The translations under genes were made by a program, and so were the position numbers. From Streptococcus orisasini (GTDB lineage: Bacteria; Bacillota; Bacilli; Lactobacillales; Streptococcaceae), in assembly GCF_001431045.1 (NCBI RefSeq), contig NZ_BCLE01000009.1, positions 1 through 64,000 of the forward strand: DNA of 64,000 nt. The letters are read 5' to 3'. Each line of letters opens with the position of its first letter. Position 1 is the stretch's first letter. Positions 27,120 through 35,883 of the stretch are shown piece after piece. The notes beneath the pieces are model-generated. The model searched no databases. It saw nothing but the letters and a program-made list of their open reading frames with translations, and had not been told where the DNA came from.

Positions 27120-28448
27120 CTATGCTTCTTCCCTCACCCCGTATTGATAAGGAATTCCAAGATTTTCACGGAGGGTTTCCCCTTCATAGTCTGTATGGAA
27201 AATACCACGTTCTTGGAGGATTGGAACGACTTCCTCAACAAAACGTTTTAAATCTGATTCATAAACATCTGGCATGACCCAGAAACCATCAGCTGCGCCA
27301 CTTTCAAACCATTCTGTCAAGTGATCTGCAATGTCCTCTGGGGTACCGACTGCGGCAGGGTGATAGTCAATAACTGAATGATAGACCACTTCTCGTAAGG
27401 TCCAACCTTCACGCGCTACTCGAATGATGTTTTCTGTCCGTGGGTCACTGTAAGGTGTGATTCCAACCGCATCTAAAATCTCTGGAGCAATAGGCTTTTC
27501 AATATCAGCCATGGTAAATTGAACACCCAAGGCATAACCGATATGAGCCACTCGTTGATAGAAAGTATCCTCATCAATGAATCTTGCATGACGTTCTAAG
27601 GCGTCCTTTTTACTGTCTCCGATGAGAGGCATGACTCCTGCGATAAAAGCAACGGATCCTGGCTGACGACCATTTTTAACGGCTGCTTGGCTAAGTGCTT
27701 TGCGCATCTCTTGTCCCTGCTCAATGGTCCAAACTTCACCGACATAGACATCTGCATGCTGACCAGCAAAGGCAACGCTATTACCAGAACCTCCTGAGTG
27801 GAAAATAGGTGGCTGACCTTGTTTTGATGGTGGAATTGGCAAGGTACCAGATGTTTCAACATACTGACCTTTTACAGTAACAGACTTGACTTTCTCATAA
27901 TCCGCAAAAATCTGCTTGTCATGATCTAGTTTAAGCGCATCTTCTTCCCAAGTTGCCCATAAGGCTTGGACTGCTTGCGTAAATTCTGCCGCCTTGCCAT
28001 AACGATCAAAGCTAGATGGGAGGTGCACACCGTAAGCATTAGCACTGACGCCATTAGCACCAGTTACGGCATTCCAAGCCACACGACCTTTACTAATCGC
28101 ATCTAGCGTCTTGAATTGGCGAGCAACTTCGTAGGGATTGTTCCAAGACGTCGCTCTAGTAATCCCTAAACCAATATGCTTTGTCTGGCTAGCAATGACT
28201 GTCGCAATCAATAAAGGATCCAACCCCATGGTCTGCATATCAGCATCTGCTACTGCTTTTGTTCCTGGAAAATCACCAAAGAACATGAATTGGAATTTTC
28301 CTTTTTCAGCTAGTTGTGCCGCTTTGACATCCACTGAAATATCTGGATACTCAGAAAGCCTAACTTCTGGAGCCAACCAAGATTTAAAATTTAAACCAGC
28401 GGCTCCAAACATGGCAAGACCGAGTTTCATTTGTTTCTTTTCTGTCAT
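27120..28448 (-). CDS. LLM-class flavin-dependent monooxygenase (NtaA/SnaA/DszA type)
   Basis: 442-residue luciferase-like TIM-barrel monooxygenase. The family markers KLGLAMFGAAG...WLAPEVRLSEYPD, GLGITRATSWNNPYEVARQFKTLDAISKGRVAWNAVTG and PPIFHSGGSGNSVAFAGQHADVYVG are present. These enzymes use FMNH2 supplied by a separate reductase to oxidise varied small molecules. It starts 34 bases after the nitronate monooxygenase gene in the same direction, so the two are probably co-transcribed. GAGGAAA lies eight bases before the ATG. The substrate is unknown. Confidence 0.9.
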   Translation of the reverse strand: MTEKKQMKLGLAMFGAAGLNFKSWLAPEVRLSEYPDISVDVKAAQLAEKGKFQFMFFGDFPGTKAVADADMQTMGLDPLLIATVIASQTKHIGLGITRATSWNNPYEVARQFKTLDAISKGRVAWNAVTGANGVSANAYGVHLPSSFDRYGKAAEFTQAVQALWATWEEDALKLDHDKQIFADYEKVKSVTVKGQYVETSGTLPIPPSKQGQPPIFHSGGSGNSVAFAGQHADVYVGEVWTIEQGQEMRKALSQAAVKNGRQPGSVAFIAGVMPLIGDSKKDALERHARFIDEDTFYQRVAHIGYALGVQFTMADIEKPIAPEILDAVGITPYSDPRTENIIRVAREGWTLREVVYHSVIDYHPAAVGTPEDIADHLTEWFESGAADGFWVMPDVYESDLKRFVEEVVPILQERGIFHTDYEGETLRENLGIPYQYGVREEA

Positions 28449-28482
28449 GATAGTTTCCTCATTTTCATCTCTATTAAATCGT

Positions 28483-29463
28483 TTAGATTAAATCTTCAAT
28501 ACCTGACATGAGTTTGTCCATGATTACTGAGACAGGCTCAATCTTGTCAATCATTGAAATGCCAAGACCAAATGAAGCAAAGCCCTTGCTGAGGTCTCCA
28601 AAGAGCATCCCATCACGCATGCCATTGTAGCCACGTTGAACAGCGAAAATCTCTTCTTCTGTCGCTCCGCTATTGCTCATTTCTAACAGTTTGTTTGGAA
28701 TCTCACCTGGCAATGAGCGGTAGTAGGCCGGAACGGTACGGTATAGTAAGAGATCTGTAGCGTCAGCTTCCAAGGCCATGTCTTTGATATTTTGCGCCAC
28801 GATAGATTCTTCTGACATCATAAAGGCTGTACCAACGTAGAGCCCTTCTGCCCCTAGGGCAAAGGCTGCGCGGGCAGTTCTTGCATCTGCGATACCACCT
28901 GCTGCCATAACAGGGACACGACCTTTAGCAGCATCCACAATCATAGGAACAATGGAGAAGGTCCCAATCACTTGACTAGGAACCGTTCCCCCTTCGTCAA
29001 ATCCAGTTGCCACAATAATGTCTGCCCCACCTTGAATGGCTTCTTCCGTATTTTGAGCTGTTGGGTTTTCTGCTCGAAAAACAATTTTGATGCCTTTTTC
29101 TTTAAATTTTGTAGCCCAGTAAGCTGAAAATTGCCCAACCATAACAGCTACTGGAACCTTTTCTTCAACCATGAGCTCAAGCATAGGACCAGTAAAAATA
29201 TCGGTTAATTCATGCCCAGGAGCCACATTGATACCCAGAGGTTTATCCGTAATCTCACGGGCAATACGGATTTCACGGCGCATGTTTTCAATGGTTTCTT
29301 CAACCGTTGTTGCCGCTACCTTTTGACCTGCACTAATCCCTAACACACCTAGTCCACCAGCCGCACTCACAGCCGCAGCGTATTTCCCATTTGTCAACCA
29401 AGCCAAAGGTCCTTGAATAATTGGTTTCTCAATACCTAAGATTTCTGTTACACGATTTGCCAT
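28483..29463 (-). CDS. Nitronate monooxygenase / FabK-like flavoprotein
   Basis: 326-residue FMN-dependent TIM-barrel protein. It opens with LGIEKPIIQGPLAWLTNGKYAAAVSAAGGLGVL and carries the catalytic-region ATGFDEGGTVPS (the usual H in this GxxGGH motif is replaced here by T) and MAAGGIADARTARAAFALGAEGLYVGTAF. The family includes nitronate monooxygenases and enoyl-ACP reductase FabK; the lack of nearby fatty-acid genes favours the former. It is divergent from the TetR gene, with palindromic sites in between, so it is the likely target of that repressor. Confidence 0.85.
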   Translation of the reverse strand: MANRVTEILGIEKPIIQGPLAWLTNGKYAAAVSAAGGLGVLGISAGQKVAATTVEETIENMRREIRIAREITDKPLGINVAPGHELTDIFTGPMLELMVEEKVPVAVMVGQFSAYWATKFKEKGIKIVFRAENPTAQNTEEAIQGGADIIVATGFDEGGTVPSQVIGTFSIVPMIVDAAKGRVPVMAAGGIADARTARAAFALGAEGLYVGTAFMMSEESIVAQNIKDMALEADATDLLLYRTVPAYYRSLPGEIPNKLLEMSNSGATEEEIFAVQRGYNGMRDGMLFGDLSKGFASFGLGISMIDKIEPVSVIMDKLMSGIEDLI

Positions 29464-29510
29464 CTTTTTCTCGCTTTCTTTGTTTCACTATGTTATAGTC
29501 TTTATATTAC

Positions 29511-29567
29511 AAGTGTCATTTAAAATCGTCAATTGACACTTAGCAAACATTTGTCACTTAAGTGACA
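29511..29567. promoter_or_regulatory. Candidate TetR operators
   Basis: A perfect 16-base palindrome TGTCACTTAAGTGACA (29552-29567) and a separated inverted repeat AAGTGTCA (29511-29518) / TGACACTT (29534-29541) share the half-site AAGTGTCA/AAGTGACA. They lie between the divergent nitronate monooxygenase and TetR genes. Confidence 0.6.
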
Positions 29568-29587
29568 CATCAGGAAGGAATGTCATA

Positions 29588-30139
29588 TTGAAACAGGATT
29601 TACGTTTTGAAAAAACCGAAAAAGCCCTCCAAGAGGCTTTTCTCAATTTACTACAAACAAAGGAACTGTCCAAAATATCCGTCAAAGAGCTCTGCGAACT
29701 GGCTCAGGTATCTCGTAATGCCTTTTACCAACACTACGAGACCAAAGAACACCTTTACGACAACATTCTCAATGAGCTTCTCCTTTCTATCGAAGATGCT
29801 TGCCGTCCTGTCGCCAAAGACCTCGGGCGCATCACCTCGGAAGAAAACCGTCAGTTTTTAGACAATATCCTAAGCGCCGTGGCACACAACCATTTTATCA
29901 TCCACCAACTTTTGACCAGTCAACCTGCTAGCTTTTCAACAGCTTTCCAACAGATGATTGTGACTGCTAATCTAGATGGCAGCCAAAAACTTGGCTTGAC
30001 CATAGACCCAGCTTCTATCCACGTCTTCTCTGGCGCTATTGTCGCCTTTGTCAAATACTGGTTGTTAGAGACTGATTTGTCACTTACAGAGGCTCAAGAT
30101 AAGTTATTTGCCATCGTTGGACAGATGAGGGTGGGGTGA
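29588..30139 (+). CDS. TetR/AcrR-family transcriptional regulator
   Basis: 183 residues with an N-terminal TetR helix-turn-helix (ALQEAFLNLLQTKELSKISVKELCELAQVSRNAFYQHYETKEHLYDNIL) and a helical ligand-binding C-terminal domain of the TetR_C_33/DhaS-like kind. The start is TTG at 29588 with AGGAAGGA eight bases upstream; an ATG eight bases earlier runs into a stop at once. It probably represses the divergent flavoenzyme pair and itself through the sites at 29511-29567. Confidence 0.88.
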   Translation: MKQDLRFEKTEKALQEAFLNLLQTKELSKISVKELCELAQVSRNAFYQHYETKEHLYDNILNELLLSIEDACRPVAKDLGRITSEENRQFLDNILSAVAHNHFIIHQLLTSQPASFSTAFQQMIVTANLDGSQKLGLTIDPASIHVFSGAIVAFVKYWLLETDLSLTEAQDKLFAIVGQMRVG

Positions 30140-30159
30140 AACTGTCCAACAGAATAACA

Positions 30160-30212
30160 AAAAAACAAGTGTCTTCCATCACGTCATTAAGTTAGGAGGC
30201 CACTTGTTTTTT
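30160..30212. terminator. Bidirectional terminator between convergent genes
   Basis: Perfect 12-base arms AAAAAACAAGTG (30160-30171) and CACTTGTTTTTT (30201-30212) lie between the TetR gene and the convergent hydrolase gene. Confidence 0.75.
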
Positions 30213-30245
30213 CTTATGATGACTATCGTTTCTGCAAAAAATACT

Positions 30246-31085
30246 TTATCTTAGAGTTAAAAACACTTCTAACTCCTTAGCAAAATCTTCCGCATACTGA
30301 AAAATTGACCCATGGCCTGCATGAGGATAAATAATCAGTTGGCTATTTGTAATCCTATCATGCATGATGTAGGAATTTTCTGTTGGTACCATCATGTCCT
30401 TGTCACCATTGACAATCAGGGTTGGTGGGGTCACAAACTGCAAGTTATCTTCTGGGGCTTTCCCCCAAGTTTTAATAGCTTTTAACTGTCGTAGAAAACT
30501 TGGCACAGCCATCTCTTTGTCCGCATAAGCTTTCTTGCGACTGGCTAGGCGACTGAGCACCTTATCTGCTTCTGCTCTGCCATGGTCATCATGATCATAA
30601 AAAATATAACGTTTAGGATCAACGCGGTGTAGGGCAGCCCGTGCCATGTAACGGAAGGTCTTTGCTGTTACCTTATCAATACCAAGTCCGCCACGGTGAC
30701 CAGTCCCTACTAAAATCAAGCGATTCACCAAAATTGGAGCCAAACGCACCACTTCTTGAGCAATCATACCCCCCATAGACAGACCAAGAAGGTTGATTTT
30801 ACGGTAGCCTAGGGCTTTGATAATGTCTATCATCTGCTCAGCCATTCCTGGAATGGTACCTGCTACCTTACCGTCGCTGGCCCCAACACCAGGCAAATCA
30901 AGCAAAATGACATGCTGTGTTTGGGTCAAAAGGTCAATGAGTTTAGGGTCCCAATGATCCATGGTTGCTGCGAGATGGACTAACATAACCAATGGATAGT
31001 CTGACTTTCCCTTACCGATTTCACGGTAGGCAATGTTTTTCTCTTGAACAGTAAGGTATTGGTTTTTGGTTTCTAAATAAGCCAT
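30246..31085 (-). CDS. Alpha/beta hydrolase
   Basis: 279 residues of alpha/beta-hydrolase fold: oxyanion region VMLVHLAATMDHWDP, nucleophile elbow GLSMGGM, acid in LIVNGDKDMMVP and a C-terminal histidine in YPHAGHGSIFQ. No signal peptide. The gene begins three bases after the stop of the quinone-oxidoreductase-like gene, so both are in one leftward operon. Substrate unknown; the family includes esterases, haloperoxidases and C-C hydrolases. Confidence 0.88.
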   Translation of the reverse strand: MAYLETKNQYLTVQEKNIAYREIGKGKSDYPLVMLVHLAATMDHWDPKLIDLLTQTQHVILLDLPGVGASDGKVAGTIPGMAEQMIDIIKALGYRKINLLGLSMGGMIAQEVVRLAPILVNRLILVGTGHRGGLGIDKVTAKTFRYMARAALHRVDPKRYIFYDHDDHGRAEADKVLSRLASRKKAYADKEMAVPSFLRQLKAIKTWGKAPEDNLQFVTPPTLIVNGDKDMMVPTENSYIMHDRITNSQLIIYPHAGHGSIFQYAEDFAKELEVFLTLR

Positions 31086-31088
31086 GTG

Positions 31089-32093
31089 TTATCCTTTCAT
31101 GCTGAGAACAGTTTTACCGCGTGAGCGTCCATTTGCCACCTTATCCAGTGCAGCATTGACCTCTTCAAAGGGATAAACCGTATCAATAGATGGCTTAATC
31201 TCTAGTTTGGTAAAAATATCTGCCACTTCTTGGAGTTGTTGACCATTGCTTTCGACGAAGATAAAGTGATAGTGAACACCATATTTGTCAGCCATTTTGT
31301 CGAATTTGCGACCAACCAGTGTAAAGAGGATTTGTTTCCATCTAGGAAGTTTCATCCGTTTAGCAAAAGCACCATTTGGCATGGCACGCAGAGATACCAT
31401 CTGACCACCTTTTTTCATGATAGCCATTTGTTTCTCGGTCTCAGTGCCACCTAGAGTGTCCAAGACATAATCAACATTGCTGAGGAGCTTGGTGTAGTCC
31501 TGAGTCTTGTAATCTAGGAACTGATCGACCCCGAGCGCCACGACTCGGTCACGATTGCTGATGTCCCCATTAGTGATGACGGTTAATCCTTTGGCTTTAG
31601 CAAGGGGAATAGCCATGGCACCGACACCACCAGTCCCACCAGAAATAAAGAGGGTCTTGCCAGCTTTAGCATCCATAAGGTCAAACGCCTGCATAATGGT
31701 CAGAGCAGTCAGCGGGACACCTGCCGCCTCCTCATCTGTTAAATAGTCAGGGACCTTAGCAAGGGCATCCACATCCACGGCTACATACTCGGCAAAAGCA
31801 CCAATACGATCTAACGGCAAGCGACCAAAAACACGATCCCCTACGACAAACTGGCTCACACCAGTACCTATCTTTTCAACCAGTCCCACCACTTCGTTTC
31901 CAGCGATAAGGGGCGTTTTATAAGGAACAATCATCTTGGCCTCACCACGGGTAATCATATTGTCCAGCGGATTGACCCCGGCTGTCAGCACCTTGATTAA
32001 GACCTGATTGTCCTTTGGCTCAGGCCTTGGGACATCGACGATATTGAGGTTAAGGTTGTTTTTATTGTAGGCATTTAATTGTGCTGCTTTCAT
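31089..32093 (-). CDS. NAD(P)-dependent MDR oxidoreductase (quinone oxidoreductase-like)
   Basis: 334-residue zinc-independent medium-chain dehydrogenase/reductase. It has the GroES-like N-terminal domain (AGVNPLDNMITRGE, GNEVVGLVEKIG), the nucleotide-binding motif SGGTGGVGAMAIPLAKAKG and the closing DKVANGRSRGKTVL. No structural zinc cysteines are seen. Such enzymes reduce quinones or enones. The Rrf2 regulator gene lies about 150 bases upstream in the same direction. Confidence 0.9.
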   Translation of the reverse strand: MKAAQLNAYNKNNLNLNIVDVPRPEPKDNQVLIKVLTAGVNPLDNMITRGEAKMIVPYKTPLIAGNEVVGLVEKIGTGVSQFVVGDRVFGRLPLDRIGAFAEYVAVDVDALAKVPDYLTDEEAAGVPLTALTIMQAFDLMDAKAGKTLFISGGTGGVGAMAIPLAKAKGLTVITNGDISNRDRVVALGVDQFLDYKTQDYTKLLSNVDYVLDTLGGTETEKQMAIMKKGGQMVSLRAMPNGAFAKRMKLPRWKQILFTLVGRKFDKMADKYGVHYHFIFVESNGQQLQEVADIFTKLEIKPSIDTVYPFEEVNAALDKVANGRSRGKTVLSMKG

Positions 32094-32245
32094 TAGTTTC
32101 TTCTTTCTTTTTTTTTGGAAATAGCAGAGCTGGTCTGCAAGGTTGTAACTTCAAACGACCTTTAGAAAATGTCGTGATAATTTTTTATCAAATGTGTCTG
32201 CATTAGATACAGATACAAGATAAGGTGAAGGAAATCACCAAGCGC

Positions 32246-32674
32246 TTACTTGGTAACTCCTGCTTGACGGTACAAATTTGTAATGACATCTGCAAGGCTT
32301 TGACTGGCAAGCTCCTTTTCTAGCTGACTCTCTGCCTTTTGAAATACTGGATTGATTGCCCCTTCGATATGTTTACCGACAGGACATTCCAGATTGGCAT
32401 GCTGATGCACTTGAAAGAGTTTGACTTGAGTCACTTCTTGCGTCGCATAGTAAATGTCTAAAAGACTGATTTCTGTTGGTGCTTTCGTTAACGCATACCC
32501 GCTCTTGCCTTGATGTGACATCAATAAATCGGCATTTTTCAAAAGAGCAATGACCTTACGAATATAACTGGCATTGGTGCCCACACTGGTTGCCAATGCC
32601 TGAGAAGATAAGGTCACCTTACTCTCAGAAATCATGGTTAAAATGTGGATGGCTACTGAAAATTTCGTATCCAT
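32246..32674 (-). CDS. Rrf2-family transcriptional regulator (YwnA-like)
   Basis: 142 residues from the ATG at 32674, with AAGGAGTC just upstream; an in-frame ATG 14 codons earlier lacks a binding site. The winged helix is MDTKFSVAIHILTMISESK...SSQALATSVGTNASYIRKVIALLKNADLL. Only one cysteine (LECPVGKHIEGA) remains in the region where Fe-S Rrf2 proteins carry three, so it is more like the redox or metabolite-sensing YwnA group. It likely controls the MDR-hydrolase operon that follows. Confidence 0.88.
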   Translation of the reverse strand: MDTKFSVAIHILTMISESKVTLSSQALATSVGTNASYIRKVIALLKNADLLMSHQGKSGYALTKAPTEISLLDIYYATQEVTQVKLFQVHQHANLECPVGKHIEGAINPVFQKAESQLEKELASQSLADVITNLYRQAGVTK

Positions 32675-32807
32675 AAGACTCCTTTTTAAACAAATATTTG
32701 ATAAATTACCCATCATCTTGTTCTTGTTTATGATACAAGTATAAGCATATCAACTAAAAAAGTCAAGCAAAATACTTTTTTTATTAACAATATCTTAACA
32801 GCACAGA

Positions 32808-32840
32808 AAATAACCCTCGGATATTTATCCAAGGGACTAT
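32808..32840 (-). terminator. Terminator after the aldo/keto reductase
   Basis: Hairpin arms CCCTCGGATA / TATCCAAGGG with one mismatch, just past the aldo/keto reductase stop on the minus strand, followed by TTATTTTC. Confidence 0.55.
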
Positions 32841-32842
32841 TT

Positions 32843-33685
32843 CTAATCTGCCGGTACAAAATTTTTGAAATTACGCTCCCGTTCTTCCAAGGTCATATTG
32901 AAATAGCGGAAGTTTTTCTCTAGAGCATTGATGGCTGCCATGTCTGCCTCTGTCAAGTCAAAGTCAAAGATGGCAATATTTTCTTTTAAGTGGTCTGGAT
33001 TGGTCGTCTTTGGAAAGACAGCATGTCCTGACTGAATGTGCCAACGTAAGATAATCTGCGCATTGGTTTTGCCATATTTTTGAGCCAATAGTGTAAAGAT
33101 GGGTTCATCGATTAGGGTGGCATCACCGTGTCCCAGAGGATACCAGCTTTCGATGATGGTACCAATACTTACAATCCGTTCTTTTAACTCACGTTGTTGG
33201 AAATAGGGGTGACACTCTACTTGCAAGGCTGCTGGTTGGACTGTTGCCATCTCAAGAATTTCTTCCAAGCGACCAGACTCGAAATTACTGAGTCCGATTG
33301 AGCGTACTTTACCAGCCTGAACAGCTGCTTCTAACTGTTTCCAGCCTGCTTTGTAATCGCCTATTTCTTGGTGCAAAAGGACAAGGTCAATGTAGTCCAT
33401 ATCTAAACGCGCCAGCATTTTGTCGATAGCTTCAGGATCTGCATAATCGCTCGGCCAGAATTTTGAGGTGATAAAAAGTTCGCTGCGTTCCAACCCAGAA
33501 GCCTTGACCGCCTGGCCCACCTCACGCTCATTTTGATAGGCATGCGCCGTGTCTACATGGCGATAGCCCAGGTCAAAAGCGTCCAGTAAATTCTGTTTGG
33601 TATCAGTTGGGGCAACGAGGTACACGCCAATCCCAAACTGTGGCATTTGATATCCTGAGTTGAGTGTTAAGTAAGTTTGTTGCAT
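32843..33685 (-). CDS. Aldo/keto reductase (2,5-diketo-gluconate/methylglyoxal reductase type)
   Basis: 280-residue NADPH-dependent (alpha/beta)8-barrel reductase. The catalytic tetrad is visible: D in YRHVDTAHAYQNE with Y nearby, K in LFITSKFWPSD and H in LVLLHQEIGD. The cofactor segment is FPKTTNPDHLKENI. Such enzymes reduce reactive aldehydes. It is monocistronic between terminators. Confidence 0.9.
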   Translation of the reverse strand: MQQTYLTLNSGYQMPQFGIGVYLVAPTDTKQNLLDAFDLGYRHVDTAHAYQNEREVGQAVKASGLERSELFITSKFWPSDYADPEAIDKMLARLDMDYIDLVLLHQEIGDYKAGWKQLEAAVQAGKVRSIGLSNFESGRLEEILEMATVQPAALQVECHPYFQQRELKERIVSIGTIIESWYPLGHGDATLIDEPIFTLLAQKYGKTNAQIILRWHIQSGHAVFPKTTNPDHLKENIAIFDFDLTEADMAAINALEKNFRYFNMTLEERERNFKNFVPAD

Positions 33686-33775
33686 AATCGTTCTCCTCTA
33701 AAAATTGGTGTACATGGTCTTTTCATCTTCATAGATAAAAACTTTCAATTACTGAAATATCTAAGCTAGCCTTAT

Positions 33776-34363
33776 TTAATCTCGTACCATTCCTAGATTT
33801 TCCCTAAGGTAAAAATCTGGATGCAGTACAGCTTCTTTAACAAAATCCGCTATGGCTAACCGTGAGATGGTATTCCCACTGATAACATCACCTTTCGGAT
33901 AAAGGTGATAGCTGATATCACTACTATTATCAAACCAACCTGGTCTCAAAATAGTATAGTCTAGGTCAGTTTGCTCTAGCCTATCTGCCGCCTTTCGATA
34001 AGGTTTTAAGATACTATCCACACGACCATTTTGACCAGGCAATTCTCCGTAAATCCCATAGGATGAGATAAATATAATACGTTTGACCTTGGTCGTCTCC
34101 ATCACATCAATAATAGCCTGAACCATCTTCGGTAAATCTCCAGAGAGTGCTACAAAAACAAGATCACTGCCGTTAATAGCTTCTTTTAAGGCCCTTGTGT
34201 CAAAAACGTTCGCTGAAATTTTGCTAACACGCGCATGGTCAGGTAGCGTATGGGCTGATCGTGACAGTAACGTTAAGTCAACATCCGTTTGTTCTAATAA
34301 TACGTTGGCAGTCACACGCCCCAAGGAGCCTGTCGCTCCAATAATCGTTACTTTAGTCATCAT
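33776..34363 (-). CDS. NAD(P)-binding NmrA/YwnB-like reductase
   Basis: 195-residue atypical short-chain dehydrogenase with N-terminal Rossmann motif IIGATGSLGRVTANVLLEQ, then VFVALSG, IIFISSYGIYG and ILRPGWFDN. Family members bind NAD(P) for reduction or for redox sensing. The SDR gene 34433-35254 lies about 70 bases upstream in the same direction. Confidence 0.85.
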   Translation of the reverse strand: MMTKVTIIGATGSLGRVTANVLLEQTDVDLTLLSRSAHTLPDHARVSKISANVFDTRALKEAINGSDLVFVALSGDLPKMVQAIIDVMETTKVKRIIFISSYGIYGELPGQNGRVDSILKPYRKAADRLEQTDLDYTILRPGWFDNSSDISYHLYPKGDVISGNTISRLAIADFVKEAVLHPDFYLRENLGMVRD

Positions 34364-34432
34364 CTCTCCTTCACGATTTCATTTAATTTTTACTAGTTTA
34401 GGACACTTAGCTGAGTTTTCACAGCCTTATTG

Positions 34433-35254
34433 TTATCCCATTTTGCCATTTGTCATAGCAGCAATCACACCACCATCAATCAGCAGGTCTGTACCAGTAA
34501 TAAAGCTAGCCTCTTCACTCAACAAATAAGCTCCTGCTGTGGCCACTTCAGCAGTTGTCCCCACACGCTTGGTTGCTGAATTATCAATCAAGGCTTGGTA
34601 ACCTTCTGGATTAGCTTGTAGTTCGTGACGAGCTAACGGTGTGATAATAATGCCTGGACTAATACTATTGAGACGTGCACCTCGTTTGGCCCAGTTGAGA
34701 CTTTCTGCTTGCACGCGTAGAATATTGCCCTGCTTAGAAATTGCGTATGCGCCTCCAGGAATGTCCTCTTTCATAAAGTCAAGGGTTCCTAAATCATCAG
34801 CTGGTGTTGTTGCCAAAGCCATGCGTTGCTCTACTGTTACTGTATCTGCAAACATATGCCCAGCCATGCTTGAAACAACAAGCCCTGCCCCACCAGGTGT
34901 TACAAGCTTACCAAAAATCTCTAAGGCTATGGCTGTCCCAACTAAGTCCACACGCAAGATGTCTTCAAAGGCAGCTTGGTTGGGTGAAAGGCCTGCTGTA
35001 TGGATATATGATGTGATATTTCCTAGTTGCTCAGCTTGATCTGCAAAGGCTTGAATAGCTTGACGGTCACCACCATCTACAATCGCAGTCTCTACTGTAA
35101 AACCAGCATTCCCTAACCCTTCCTTAGCCCGACAAAGATTATCTTGGTTAATATCGCCTAAAAGAATTGTTTTGTTCGTAGCGACACGCTTCACAATCTC
35201 TAAACCAATAGCTCCTGCTCCCAATAATACGACAACATCGTTTGAGTGTTTCAT
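34433..35254 (-). CDS. Short-chain dehydrogenase/reductase
   Basis: 273 residues from the ATG at 35254 (GGAG eight bases upstream). Cofactor motif LLGAGAIGLEIVKRV, then YIHTAGLSPNQA (NAG-like), catalytic GGAYAISKQGN (Y-x3-K) and the closing FITGTDLLIDGGV. It is a classical SDR with unusual GAGAIGxEI glycine spacing, seen in a subgroup that includes Lactobacillales proteins. It follows the SnoaL-like gene by 16 bases, so it shares that operon. Confidence 0.88.
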   Translation of the reverse strand: MKHSNDVVVLLGAGAIGLEIVKRVATNKTILLGDINQDNLCRAKEGLGNAGFTVETAIVDGGDRQAIQAFADQAEQLGNITSYIHTAGLSPNQAAFEDILRVDLVGTAIALEIFGKLVTPGGAGLVVSSMAGHMFADTVTVEQRMALATTPADDLGTLDFMKEDIPGGAYAISKQGNILRVQAESLNWAKRGARLNSISPGIIITPLARHELQANPEGYQALIDNSATKRVGTTAEVATAGAYLLSEEASFITGTDLLIDGGVIAAMTNGKMG

Positions 35255-35270
35255 CTTTTTTCTCCTTCGT

Positions 35271-35777
35271 TTAATAAGTGCTTGCAACCTGCTTCATCAC
35301 TTGCCACTGACCATCTCTTTTTTCAAAATACATCTTGACTTGCAGACGCCAAGTGGACGGACCAGAGCCCCAGATTCGTGCTTTCACCCGACTTTGGCCA
35401 ATTAGGCTGGCGCTATTTCCAGAAATGACGACATCTTTTATCGCGTCTTCTTTCCACGAATAATACGCCATGTCTTCAGACTCAATCTGCTCCAACCATT
35501 CAGCAACTGGCTGAGAATACCCTGTCATGTGAACTAAAACAGTATCAGCTCGTAACAGTTGAGACAAGGTGTCAATATCTTTCTCTACCATGGCTTGATT
35601 GATTTGGCGATATATGGTTTGTAAGGTTTCTTTTTCTGACATTTCCGATTTCCTTTCTGATATGACATCAGGTAACTGTAACGCTATAGTCTGCTTGTCA
35701 CTAACGAAATAAGTACCAGTTAGTATTCCTAGAATGAGACCTGCTAGGATACCGTATCGCATTCTTTTGCTCCGCAT
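35271..35777 (-). CDS. Membrane-anchored SnoaL/DUF4440-like protein
   Basis: 168 residues. An N-terminal hydrophobic helix (YGILAGLILGILTGTYFV) anchors or exports it, followed from about residue 45 by an NTF2-like domain: ETLQTIYRQINQAMVEKDIDTLSQLLRADTVLVHMTGY...WLEQIESEDMAYYSW and the final WQVMKQVASTY. Similar domains bind or isomerise small molecules. It is the first gene of the SnoaL-SDR-NmrA operon and is divergent from the LysR gene at 35884, its likely regulator. Confidence 0.75.
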   Translation of the reverse strand: MRSKRMRYGILAGLILGILTGTYFVSDKQTIALQLPDVISERKSEMSEKETLQTIYRQINQAMVEKDIDTLSQLLRADTVLVHMTGYSQPVAEWLEQIESEDMAYYSWKEDAIKDVVISGNSASLIGQSRVKARIWGSGPSTWRLQVKMYFEKRDGQWQVMKQVASTY

Positions 35778-35883
35778 TTTATCAGTCTTCTTTTCACTTG
35801 ATGACTTTAGTATAATGCTTTATAATAAAATTATCCAATACTTATTTTAGATTATTTATAAAATTATTTAATAAGAGGCCGAG

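Noticed and set aside
27120..28448. LLM monooxygenase plus nitronate monooxygenase as part of an antibiotic-synthesis cluster
   Set aside because: No synthetase, carrier protein or export genes nearby; a detoxification role is simpler.
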